The notes under the pieces: generated by a model
What the model was told of the DNA's origin: nothing
What the model saw: only the letters and a program-made list of their open reading frames with translations
Databases searched by the model: none
In this document: in pieces, positions 1-9,840 of the stretch
Layout: each line of letters opens with the position of its first letter
How positions within the stretch are numbered: the first letter of the stretch is position 1
Program-made: the position numbers and the translations under genes
DNA from: Cavenderia fasciculata
Taxonomy: Eukaryota > Evosea > Eumycetozoa > Acytosteliales > Cavenderiaceae
Direction of reading: 5' to 3'
NCBI RefSeq assembly: GCF_000203815.1
Contig: NW_004457639.1
Span: 1 to 64,000, forward strand
DNA: 64,000 nt

Positions 1-4
1 CTAG

Positions 5-118
5 CTAAATGTCAACCTGATCGATGGTCGGGTCACTAATCTCGAACTGATCGCAAACTTTAGTAAATTCTCTCTCATTTGGTGCAAACTAGCTTCACCC
101 TATCGCATTCCTTCCTAA
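5..118 (+). CDS. possible last exon of a gene cut by the window edge
   Basis: After a TAG at positions 2-4, which could be a splice acceptor, an open frame of 37 codons runs to TAA at 116-118. It has mixed, non-repetitive composition (it includes VNLIDGRVTN and FSLIWCKLASPY) and higher GC than the DNA that follows. No family is recognised. The opposite strand is also open here (it reads LKFAISSRLVTRP), so coding status is uncertain and the call rests on composition alone. Confidence 0.2.
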   Translation, partial: LNVNLIDGRVTNLELIANFSKFSLIWCKLASPYRIPS

Positions 119-814
119 CTAAAACTAACCACTACCTAACAACTACTCCAAATTAATAATAATTAAATCAATAATTTAAAAATAAACAATATGACTTCGG
201 CGGTGATGGGGAGGTCAAAGATTTTATTAAAAAAAAAAAAAAAATTTCCTCATTTGTACCTTCTGAGCACCCCTCCCGATAGGAGAGAACAAGAAAAGAA
301 TTACTTTCAGTCACTGCCAAGAAAAATATTTTTGATTCTAATTAATATAATATTTTTCTATATTGTTTTATGAGTGAAAATTAGTGGACTCCAAAAGGAG
401 TATCCTTTGACATTCTAAATCCTGATTGACATTTTGAATTATCTATCAGTGACGACTTGACATTTTAATTTAAAAAATTAATTTATTTTGGAGGGAAAAT
501 TCAATTCATTTTTTTGAAGTAATTTTTTGTGAATCTTTCCACCCTTGCAAACATATAATTTATACCCATCTTCACATCTTTATCATAAATCATCATCACA
601 TGATGATCTCTGCAATAATACAATCACCTATCATCATCATCATCATCAGTCCTACTAGTATCAATTGTTAATTAGAGATAGAGATAGATAGACAGACAGA
701 TAGATAGATAAAAGAGTATGTTTAACTAACATCAGCAAGCGAGTCAATTATGTTTAATGTTTATGTTTACTGATCATTGGTCATTCTAGAGAGAGAGAGA
801 GATTTAGAAAAAGA
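119..814. other. intergenic, upstream of the WRKY-like gene
   Basis: No convincing gene. It holds a small hairpin at 388-401 (ACTCC-AAAA-GGAGT) and three copies of TTGACATT(C/T)T at 407, 426 and 457. GATA/GACA microsatellite follows around 675-710, and a GA run lies just before the ATG at 815. This is probably promoter and 5' leader. Confidence 0.5.
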
Positions 815-2929
815 ATGAAAACTAGATCATCATCATCATCATCATCAACAGGATTAGAGGATAATGATTTAGTTTGTACACATGATCAATGTATATCTTC
901 GTGGAATGAAGTCGATGATAAGGGAAGGTATATTCAAAGCTTTCCGTGTCATGCTAGCAGGGTTGGGCACGACCAGATTGCACATAGAAAGAAATGCTCA
1001 AGAGAATGTATTGGCTGCATTAGAATGCAACGAGAAGAGGCTAGTATTAGTAGTAGCGTTGGCAGTCGTCTGCAGAGGACAAGTAAAACAAGTACTCTCT
1101 TGTCCGACGATGAAGACGACCTTGACAACAACAACAACAACAACAAGAATGAAATAGTCGTAGATGAAGACCTGCTACCGACCTTGGATGAATACCATTG
1201 GCTGCTAAACACCATCAAATTTGTAAACAATAGTAAATTTCTATGTCAGAATTACACCTGTTTTGAAAAAGAATGCAAGGCTACAAAGAATGTCCAAAAA
1301 CTATCTCCAAATAATAATAATTTTAGAGTTACCTATATCAATACTCATAATCATCCCTTATTTATTAATTATCATTATAATAATAATAAGATAATAGAGG
1401 AAGAAGAGGAAGAAGAAGTTGAAATAGAAGATAAACCTCAACCTAAACCTCAACCTCAACCTCTACCACCACCAATCATTGTAGATAATCAACAACAACA
1501 ACAAACAAATAATAATAATAATAATCATAGTATGGACATTAATATAAAAAAGAGAAAGATGGATAATAGTGATAGTGACACTATATCAGATGAATACTCT
1601 TTTGCCATTCAAATGGATTTAGATGGTCACATGAAAAAAAGTTCTTCTTCTACTACATCCACTTCTACACCCGATGATAATAACGTTGAAAGTTATCATT
1701 CATCATCTTGTACAACTCCTTCTTGTTATGAAACAGAGAGTGATGTTACGGATACTGGAGAGAATAATACGACGACAACCACCACCACCAACACTACTAC
1801 CACCTCTGAAACGATGTACAGGATATTTGATAGTGATGATGATCTATCATCGTCAGACGATGACATGGAAGACACAGAGACCGAGGATGTACATCCTCCA
1901 CCGCTCCTGGTTACATGCAAAAATCCAAACCACGAAAAGATATGTGGCACCAAACCACAGCTTCCCTACCCCGACCAATTCTACATTCGAAAGAATGGTC
2001 AATTATCAAGATGTAGGCAATGCGAGAGATATTACCAAAGTAGAAGCAGAGTACCAATAACAACAACAACAAGATCACGTTCAAATTTAGCCAACAACAA
2101 CAACAACAAAAAGAATATTAAAAGTAATAATTCATCAATCAAAAGTAAAACATTGGTTGGTCAGAATAATATTAATAATAAAAAGAATAATAACACCAAA
2201 ATAGAACCGAATAGTAATAAGAAGAATAATAATAATAATACCAAAATAGAATCAACTATGAAAAAGTTAAAAACTACTAGTAGTAGTAGTACTACAACCA
2301 CAACTACTCCTACTACTTTAGATCCAGATCAAGAATTAATTATGGAAATGCAAATGAAAGATTTCATTCAAGAGGTATTTATCTATATAGAGGATAGTTG
2401 TGATTTTGAAATACCCACCACTACCACCACCGATCCCATACAAGAAAAGAATGACATTATCATTGAAGATGTAAGGATCTGCACATTTCCCACACATCAA
2501 TTTGTTTGTGGAACCGATCCATTAATTCCACTTCCAGTGTCAATGTTTTATAATGAAAGAAATCATTGCAAAAAGTGTTACAACTATAACAGGAACAAAA
2601 TTAAACAATCCATGAGACTACCACCAACAAAGAAGAAAAGAACAAAATTCGCACCACCATTGCCATATCCTCATATGACCAAACTTTCCACTCCACCTCA
2701 TATGACCAAACTTTCTACTCCTCATGTGACCAAACTTTCTACTCCTCCTCCTCCATCTCCATCTCCTCCTACTCCACTTACTACTCCTATAGATACAAAA
2801 AAAGAAAAAAAAGAAGATGGTGAAGATGAAAAAGAAGAAAAAGTACCTCTTGTAGAAAATAATAATGATAATAATAATACTTTATTTATCAATACTTTAG
2901 TTTCAATGCTAATAGGTAGTATTAAATAA
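815..2929 (+). CDS. putative transcription factor with degenerate WRKY-type zinc domain and duplicated Cys/His module
   Basis: A single-exon protein of 704 residues. Residues 123-180 align without gaps to a WRKY domain. W129 and K135 sit where the first W and last K of WRKYGQK lie, but the heptapeptide is WLLNTIK. The zinc ligands follow the WRKY spacing exactly: C149-x4-C154-x22-H177-x-H179, with VTY before the final THNHP. Two further modules, at residues 368-410 and 556-590, share the pattern C-x4-H-x3-C-G-T...P...F-Y...C-x2-C. The N-terminus is also Cys/His rich (C21, C26, C45, H46, C61, C65, C68). Between the modules are Asn, Ser, Thr, Glu and Gln tracts, and near the C-terminus an imperfect PHMTKLSTP repeat. 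Known: WRKY proteins bind W-box DNA, and D. discoideum has a WRKY gene. Inferred: a nuclear DNA-binding or transposase-derived protein. FLYWCH/GCM-type fingers are the alternative fold. Confidence 0.6.
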   Translation: MKTRSSSSSSSTGLEDNDLVCTHDQCISSWNEVDDKGRYIQSFPCHASRVGHDQIAHRKKCSRECIGCIRMQREEASISSSVGSRLQRTSKTSTLLSDDEDDLDNNNNNNKNEIVVDEDLLPTLDEYHWLLNTIKFVNNSKFLCQNYTCFEKECKATKNVQKLSPNNNNFRVTYINTHNHPLFINYHYNNNKIIEEEEEEEVEIEDKPQPKPQPQPLPPPIIVDNQQQQQTNNNNNNHSMDINIKKRKMDNSDSDTISDEYSFAIQMDLDGHMKKSSSSTTSTSTPDDNNVESYHSSSCTTPSCYETESDVTDTGENNTTTTTTTNTTTTSETMYRIFDSDDDLSSSDDDMEDTETEDVHPPPLLVTCKNPNHEKICGTKPQLPYPDQFYIRKNGQLSRCRQCERYYQSRSRVPITTTTRSRSNLANNNNNKKNIKSNNSSIKSKTLVGQNNINNKKNNNTKIEPNSNKKNNNNNTKIESTMKKLKTTSSSSTTTTTTPTTLDPDQELIMEMQMKDFIQEVFIYIEDSCDFEIPTTTTTDPIQEKNDIIIEDVRICTFPTHQFVCGTDPLIPLPVSMFYNERNHCKKCYNYNRNKIKQSMRLPPTKKKRTKFAPPLPYPHMTKLSTPPHMTKLSTPHVTKLSTPPPPSPSPPTPLTTPIDTKKEKKEDGEDEKEEKVPLVENNNDNNNTLFINTLVSMLIGSIK

Positions 2930-2995
2930 ATTATATATATATATTTTTTTTGTAAATTAAAAATAATAATACAACGTTGCTATTGTTGTTTTTAA

Positions 2996-4177
2996 TTATC
3001 TAGCAACTCTAAGACCACCATCAAAACCATGAGGAGTAAATACAAATTGCCAAAGATTTAATGATCTAGATTTAAATCCACCAGCACACATTAAAAGATA
3101 GTATGTCCACATTCTTTTAAATCTATCATCATATTTTGATGTATCCAAAGATGATGCATTCTTGTTAAAGTTTTCATACCAAGCAACCAGAGTACGATCA
3201 TAATCTGCCCCAAAGTTGTGTAGGTCTTCTAAATTAAATAGTAGTTCAGATGCCGATGTAATACCAGATATGGATGGACTTACACCCATTGAAAAGATAT
3301 ATTTCGCGGTCCATTCATCACAAATCTTGGTAGGTTTGGTGCCACCAAGACAATGGAGTAAAAAGATACCATCATCTTTTAGATTTCTTCTGGCCACCTC
3401 GAAAAAGTTACGATAGTTGTTTGGTCCAACATGTTCAATCATACCGATACTAGTCATTCGGTCAAATTGATATCCATTCAAGTCACGATAATCTGAAACG
3501 ACAAACTCTACATCCAAACCTTTGCACTTTTCCTCGGCATACTTTAATTGTTCAACAGAGATGGTAATACCAACAACAGAGACTTTATAGTTTTTGGCAG
3601 CATAATAGGCAAGTCCACCCCATCCACAACCAATATCCAACAGTTTCATTCCAGGTTTAAGACCCAACTTTTCACATACTAGTCTTAGTTTATGTTCTTG
3701 TGATTCGTCTAGATTTTTGGCATCTTTCCAATAACCACAAGTGTATTGCATGTACATTGGATCCAATGTAGCTTCAAAAATATCATTACCAGTGTTGTAG
3801 TGCTTTGATCCAACAATCAATGCACGTGCTTTTGATTCCAAATTGTAGACATATTGAATGGCGATTCTAAAAATGTCACTCCAATTGGTTGGCAATTCAA
3901 TTTTGTTTTTTAGAATCCTATACGACAATAAATCCAATCTCTTGCATTCCCACCATCCATCCATATAGCTTTCACCCAGTCCTAAAGATCCTTCAACCAA
4001 AACTCTCTTGTAGAATCCTTCATTCATCACTTGAATATCCCAATCATTTGGTCCATCAAATTGAATATCACTATTTTTTAATAAATCTACCAATATTCTT
4101 TTCCATGTTGCAGAATCATTTGTTGTTATTACATTCTTCTTTTTTGTTGAAATATCAGTCAAATCTTTTTCTTGCAT
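2996..4177 (-). CDS. cfa: cyclopropane-fatty-acyl-phospholipid synthase
   Basis: A full-length 393-residue, intronless gene, close to the length of E. coli Cfa. The enzyme transfers a methylene group from S-adenosylmethionine to the double bond of unsaturated acyl chains in membrane phospholipids. Visible features are the SAM-binding motif LLDIGCGWGG (179-188) preceded by YTCGYW (C147), IEHVGP (E248, H249), FLLHCLGG (H275), C364 in LLMCAGGF, and the family ending LNLWQFVFTPHG...GGLRVAR. All expected catalytic positions of the family appear present. The start is the first ATG of the frame, just downstream of a GA-rich leader. Its 3' end faces the WRKY-like gene with only 66 bases between stops. 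Lack of introns and bacterial-type sequence suggest ancient acquisition from bacteria, which is inference. A broken partial copy lies about 400 bases upstream. Confidence 0.93.
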   Translation of the reverse strand: MQEKDLTDISTKKKNVITTNDSATWKRILVDLLKNSDIQFDGPNDWDIQVMNEGFYKRVLVEGSLGLGESYMDGWWECKRLDLLSYRILKNKIELPTNWSDIFRIAIQYVYNLESKARALIVGSKHYNTGNDIFEATLDPMYMQYTCGYWKDAKNLDESQEHKLRLVCEKLGLKPGMKLLDIGCGWGGLAYYAAKNYKVSVVGITISVEQLKYAEEKCKGLDVEFVVSDYRDLNGYQFDRMTSIGMIEHVGPNNYRNFFEVARRNLKDDGIFLLHCLGGTKPTKICDEWTAKYIFSMGVSPSISGITSASELLFNLEDLHNFGADYDRTLVAWYENFNKNASSLDTSKYDDRFKRMWTYYLLMCAGGFKSRSLNLWQFVFTPHGFDGGLRVAR

Positions 4178-4547
4178 TCTTTTAAAAAGTTGATTAAATA
4201 AATAAATACTTATTCTCTTTTAATCAATTGAACCATATTTCTCTCTTTTTTAAAGGAGAGAGAGAGAAACAATTCAAAAGGTTATTCCATTTTTAAAAAC
4301 ATAATAGAAAGAAAGGGATCTTATCTCCCTTTTTTGATTAGATCTAAAAATAATTGATTAATCCAATTCTAGTACAAAAAAGGTGTAAGTAATAATGATC
4401 TATTTATCTGTTGTGAAACAAAAAGAATGGTTTAAAAAAGTAATAAAACACACAAAACACGTGCTCTAATTTGGTTTGAAGATTATTTTTTTGAATTTAG
4501 AAAGAATAGATTTAAAAGATAGTAATTTTGAAGAGAAAGTGGTAGAA

Positions 4548-4578
<31 letters not shown>

Positions 4579-4965
4579 CACCCAATCCCAATGATCCTTC
4601 AACCAAAACTCTATTGTAGAAACCTTGTTCATTCAAATTGGATATCACTATTTTTTAATAAATCTTCTAGGTTTACATTATCATTCTCTTTTTTTTTTAA
4701 AAGTTAGATTAATAACTAATGATGTAAATATGTATGATGGTCTTGTGAATATGAATGTATCTATTTATCTGTTTGTTGCGGACAAAGAAATAAAATAAAA
4801 TGAAAATTTACAAACCCAAACAAGCACAACCAAACTAAAATTAGTTGAAAATTATTTATTTTGAAATAGATATATAGTAATTTGTCAAACAAAGAGAGAG
4901 ACAGTGAGATTGGGAGATAAATAGAATAGAATAAAGACGCATATAATAATATAGATATAGAGATA
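4178..4965. other. divergent intergenic region between cfa and dcp2
   Basis: Promoter DNA for both neighbours. It contains an imperfect hairpin of CT/GA runs near 4240-4270, the decayed cfa copy at about 4573-4672, an (AAT)n tract just beside it, and otherwise AT-rich sequence without a gene. Confidence 0.5.
4573..4672 (-). pseudogene. decayed partial copy of the cfa gene
   Basis: The minus strand matches two separate bits of the neighbouring cfa gene. One encodes GFYNRVLVEGSLGLGD, against GFYKRVLVEGSLGLGE in the intact gene. The other covers the short stretch around LLKNSDIQFD. The roughly 30 bases that lie between these two bits in cfa are missing, so the copy cannot give the same protein. 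The similarity stops abruptly at an (AAT)n repeat on one side and AT-rich DNA on the other. It looks like a local partial duplication that has degraded. Confidence 0.7.
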
Positions 4966-6401
4966 ATGTACTTTTCAAATGAAGTAAAAGGGACAATAGT
5001 CTCTAACAATACAGATAACAACAATAGTAATGATTCACAACAACAACAACAACAACAACAACATTTACAACAACAACAAATGCAACAAATGCATCCAGTA
5101 TTCTTACCACCTCATCATCCTCATCATCATATGACACCTCCACCACCATTTATGCATCATCCAGGGATGCCAGATACAATGGGTCATTCAGGTCACATGT
5201 TTGGTGCACCTCCACCATTTATGGCACCTCCTCCTCTACATCCACATCATCATCACCCCAATTCATTTATGCATCATCCAATGGGAGGCGTTGGAATGCC
5301 ACCACCTCCAATGATGTCACATGATCCTATGAATATGAATATGAACATGAACATGTATAATATGCCACCTCCTTTTATGCAACATCTTCACATGATGCAT
5401 CAAGATATTCAACAACATCAACAACAACAAACATTAGAGCAACCAATACAACAAACACCTCAACCACAATCAAATCAACAACCACCAAATCAATCACAAC
5501 CTTCTGAAACACCAATAACACCAAGAGGTGAAGAAAACCCAAATAGACCATCATTATCAGCAATATTTGAAGATCTTGCAAGTAGATTTGTAATTAATAT
5601 TCCAGCTGAAGAGTTGGAATCGTTTGAGCGTATGCTCTTTCAAGTTGAATCTGCCTATTGGTTTTATGACGATTTCTATCGAGAGGATCATCCACACCTA
5701 CCAAAATACTCGTTGGCAGAGTTTACAAAGGTGTTTTTTGCAAAGTGTCCTCTCTTGTCGCCACACAAGGCTCACGTTGAAGATATTTTAAAGCGATTCT
5801 CAGAGTACAAGACAAGAGTACCAGTGTATGGTGCCATCATTCTAAACCCAACCATGGAAAAGGCATTGTTTGTACGTGGTTATAATTCATCGAGTTGGGG
5901 TTTCCCAAGAGGCAAGGTCAACAAGGATGAACCAGACTCTGACTGCGCAGTAAGAGAGGTTTTGGAAGAGGTTGGTTTTGATATTGGTCCATATCTCAAT
6001 CCAAGACATTACATTGAAATCGAATTTATGAAACAACAGAAAATTAAATTATTTATCATTCAAGGTGTTAGTGAAGAAACTCATTTTTGTCCTAGAACAA
6101 GAAAAGAAATTAGTGTAAATAAGAAAAAATAGAAATAGAAAAAGAAATGGACGAGGAGAATAATTTATTAAATTTAATATTTATTACTTTTAGAAAATTG
6201 AATGGATGGTAATTGATGAATTACCAACGTTTTCAAAGAAACCTGTAGGTCCTACAAAGGAAAAGAACTTTTTTAGATCTATACCATTTTTTATAAAATT
6301 GAAAAAATGGATTGCAAATAGAAAAGCTAAAAGAATTAATGGAAATCAAAATGGTAATCAAAATGGAAACCAAAATAGTACAACAAAGTCAACACCAAAT
6401 C

Positions 6402-6479
<78 letters not shown>

Positions 6480-7204
6480 TTCAACAACAAGATACAACAC
6501 CAAAAATTATTATGCAAAGAAATAGAGATAATAATAATAATGAAAATGGTAATAGTATTAATAGTAGTAATAGTGTAAAGAAAAAACAGCAACAGGTACA
6601 GTTACCAACACCTTTACAAGTACAACAGACAACTCCAGCAACAACTCCACAAGCAGCATCTCAAATCAAAAACGATGGGTATTCACCTTATCCAGAGTCA
6701 CCACCAGCTTCACCGCGGAGAACAGGTCCCAATGCCCACCAAAACAATAATCTAGAATCATCCTTTTATACAAACTTTTCAACTCCAACACCACAGAAAA
6801 ATAATAACAACAAAAGAAATCAACAACAAAAGGATTCATTCTTTGATACTCCAAATAGTAATTATAAAGTTCCTCAACAATCATCTCAACATCCTCCACA
6901 ACAACAACAACAACAACAACAAAATTTGGAATCTCAATTTGATCAATTATTATTAAAACCAAGTCAATTGGATAATAATAATAATGGTGGAAACAAAAAT
7001 CAAAAGAGAAATAATAATAATAATAATAATAATAATAACCACAACAAATTTAAGTTTTCACCAGCAAAATCATTTTATGATTCTACTGAATCAGTTGATC
7101 AATATCCTCCACTACAACAACAACAATCGAATCAAAAATCGATTTTCCAAGATGTACAGTTTAATCATCAAGATTTGAAATCAAATTTCAAATCTAAAAA
7201 ATAA
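4966..7204 (+). CDS. dcp2: mRNA-decapping enzyme Dcp2 (Nudix hydrolase)
   Basis: Two exons, 4966-6114 and 6194-7204, join as ...RTRKEIS + KIEWMVIDELP..., the family's normal continuation, giving 719 residues. Dcp2 cleaves the m7G cap of mRNA in cytoplasmic P-bodies together with Dcp1. Visible parts are a Gln/His/Pro/Met-rich N-terminal extension (1-185), the helical box A domain (LSAIFEDLASRFVINIP onward), and the Nudix fold from about residue 288. The catalytic Nudix box at 316-338 matches GX5EX7REVXEEXG perfectly (GKVNKDEP...REVLEEVGFD). Box B and the KKW basic stretch follow the intron. The C-terminal half is low complexity, with a 25-residue Asn run (6404-6478) and short motifs typical of disordered Dcp2 tails. 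All catalytic glutamates appear intact. Confidence 0.93.
6404..6478 (+). repeat. (AAT)25 microsatellite coding poly-Asn
   Basis: Twenty-five AAT codons inside exon 2 of dcp2, in the disordered C-terminal half of the protein. Confidence 0.9.
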
Positions 7205-7478
7205 AAAATGTAATATACTCAATCAATCAACCATCTTGATTGGGTTTAATAATATTATTTTTTAATCAAATATATGATTTACTTTATTATTATAATCTTA
7301 TGATTACAAAAAAGGATTCGAGATGACTTATTATAAATCGAGAAAAAAGTCTTGACAATGTACAAAAAAAAAGAAATAATTATTTCTTTGGAAGAATATT
7401 TTTAATTACCTAGTTCTTAATTATAAAAAAATATTAGAAAATGAATGGAAATTTTGATAAAATATTATTTACTAAATA
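7205..7478. other. intergenic, convergent 3' ends
   Basis: AT-rich sequence between dcp2 and the small minus-strand gene. Nothing else seen. Confidence 0.5.
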
Positions 7479-7737
7479 TTACATACTATTAGACTTTTTT
7501 GGGTATCTACCATTTTGATCTAAAGTTCTAAAACTAGCCGAAATTTGATTAATTCCTTGACTAGATAAAATATTAGAATCATTTTGAAAAGAGGTTAAAG
7601 AAAATGAAGAACTTTTGACAGTCGATAGAGATCTTAAATTTTCTAAAGAAAAGAAATAAAAAAGTAACAAATAAATATTAAAATTAATATTTAATTAAAT
7701 TTTAAATATTTTTGGGAAAAGTCATACCAAATAACAT
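7479..7737 (-). CDS. 57-residue protein of unknown function, two exons
   Basis: Exon 1 is only 10 bases (7737-7728: ATG TTA TTT G). An 85-base intron with GTATGA...TTTCTTTAG ends follows, then exon 2 from 7642 to 7479. The intron splits codon 4 (G|AA, Glu), giving MLFENLRSLSTVKSSSF at the start and a basic end (NGRYPKKSNSM). The protein is Ser-rich and has no signal peptide, membrane segment or cysteines. A TATA box lies about 105 bases upstream. A very short first exon, short intron and small Ser-rich product recall the many small dictyostelid developmental genes of the hssA/sigN type, but it lacks their Gly/Cys-rich tails, so I do not assign it to that family. Confidence 0.6.
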
Positions 7738-7840
7738 TTTTTCAAGAATTTGTAGGATATTAAAGAGATTATATGTAGTGAGTTGATTATTATTATTATT
7801 TGTTGATTTGTTATATGTTTTGGTTTAAAATACTCCTCGT

Positions 7841-7847
7841 ATTTATA
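7841..7847 (-). promoter_or_regulatory. TATA box of the 57-residue gene
   Basis: TATAAAT on the minus strand, 104 bases upstream of the ATG at 7737, followed by CAAC/AAT-rich leader sequence typical of dictyostelid promoters. Confidence 0.45.
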
Positions 7848-9840
7848 ATCGACTACTGGGGGTCTGGTTTCAAACTATCCTTCCATGATCGACTCTCTAA
7901 AAAAGCTCCAATTTTTTTTTTTTGGAAAGTATCACAACACCACCCATTTTCCAACAACAACATCAACAATTGGTAAAAACCACCGCCAGAGGCGGTAGGA
8001 GAAATGGATTAGGAGGACAGATTGCTGGTAAAACGAAAATCTAGTAGTCGAAGAATAGGAGCAGCAGGCAGCAGCAGCAGCAGCAATATAGAAACTCTAT
8101 CATCATCTAGATCACCCCACCCTCTTTCCCAACACTCTTTCTCTCTCTCTCCCACCAACCAACTCTTTTACCAAATTTACTATCATGCGAATTGATAATC
8201 TTTTTAAAAAGTTATTGGTATTTGATATTATTGGTGTGTTGATTTCATGGTGGTCACCGATAAGGTAGAACAAACATACGATGCTGCTAATGCAGGAACG
8301 TACTGGGATCCCAGTCACACATCAATCCAAGACAGACAGACAGACAGAGTTCCATTACCTACAACAACACACCAACCAGTTTCTCCTTTTGGAAAATTGA
8401 AAATTCTCCAACGATTAAACAGTTTTTGGATCCATCAACACAACAGATTGATAGTATTATCATCTGTATACACCCCCCACCCCACCCACCACCACCATCC
8501 CCCGACGACGATTTATTAATTAACAAAATATTCGTACAGTGTTGGGTGGTGCGAGGTGGGGGGTGGTATTTAATTATGAAACTGAGAACAATGTGCTTCC
8601 AACAATAACAACATTTCGCCCCCCCTCCTTAAATTTAGCTAATTTTATAATTGGACGAGACATACGACGAGGACGAGGAGGGGGGTGAGGTGAGGAAAAG
8701 TGAGGTGAGGTTCTGATATTAATATTGTTTGTCCAATGAATATGCCTGATATGATGATCAAAGGGAGATGCTTCTCAATCTTACCCATGGGTATTGTGTT
8801 ACCAATAGTACTATTGGTTTAATCCATTCTTACTTTAAATTGAAGTTTTGATTCGATCAACAACAACAACAACACAATTCACCCACCAACCAATTTCCAA
8901 AATTCCATTCCACATATCACAACAGATATCGAAAATAACAGCAACTTCTCGCTTTTTGAAGTGTGTGTATGTGTATGTGTTTTATTTTAACCTTTCAACA
9001 GATCTACTTTCATTCTTTTCGTGCGTGATCACATATTTTGCTAGTGTAGTGATTATTGGATGGATTGATGGATGGATGAGTGAATGATCGTCGTTGGTTA
9101 CAATAATATCAGAAGAGGGTGTGATGCAGACAGACTGGCAGGTACATCGCATCCATCAAATCAAACCTCCTCCTACTAGAGATTATAATATGATTGGTTA
9201 CGAGCACTTCCTTTTACAGAATGTTCTTTTGATTGAATCATAAAACGCATGTGAACATGTGAACCATCTTTGTTTCAAAAAAAGTAAAAGTTGTAGACAC
9301 CGATAGTATGTTCCTGATTTTGTTCAATTGGAGAACATCAACAACATTGTCCGTCAGATAGAGAATCTATCTATGTACTGTTACTGCCAGTAGCAGTAGT
9401 ATCTACACTACTCTATACATAACCGATAAACGATCATCATCTTGTTGTCAGTGACCTCACTTTGTGGTGTGAGCGACACATGTGATGATCATTGATTGTG
9501 TAAAACGAGGTGTAAGATTATCTTTTGATACGATCGTCGTTAAATTTGGTGGATATCGAGGAGTAGTAGTAGGTAGTAGTAGTAGTAGTAAAGAAGAAGA
9601 TGATGATAGCAAAATATAATGTGACGAGGAGCATGGAGGAGATGTAATAGTTAGGTTGGTGATGCCATCAAGTTGGTTAAAGGGACCCTTTAAAAGATGG
9701 ATGATCAATTCTTAATAAAATGATCACTGTACATCTTTCACTTGTTTGTATAGTAGTAGTAGTATATGATAATACTTTTAAAAGGTTGACCGCCACCGTG
9801 TTGGTTATTGTTATAACAACTTCAGATAATTGTCGTGTCA

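Noticed and set aside
191-373. 60-codon frame near the left edge
   Set aside because: Dominated by A-run Lys and AT-rich hydrophobic codons; no splice partner or family.
3889-4185. 98-codon plus-strand frame over the start of cfa
   Set aside because: It is the complement of the cfa coding sequence, which has clear family motifs.
4761-5024. 87-codon minus-strand frame upstream of dcp2
   Set aside because: Hydrophobic low-complexity translation of AT-rich promoter, overlapping the dcp2 start.
8185-8268. Short frame beginning MRIDNLFKKLLVFDII
   Set aside because: Looks amphipathic, but it ends after 27 codons and no second exon joins in phase; too weak to call.
8247-8519. 90-codon plus-strand frame in the gene-free region
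   Set aside because: Pro/His/Thr runs from CCA/CAC repeats, no start context, no introns or homologue.
9457-9708. 83-codon minus-strand frame
   Set aside because: Ser/Leu run from TAG/AGT repeats; remaining residues match no family.
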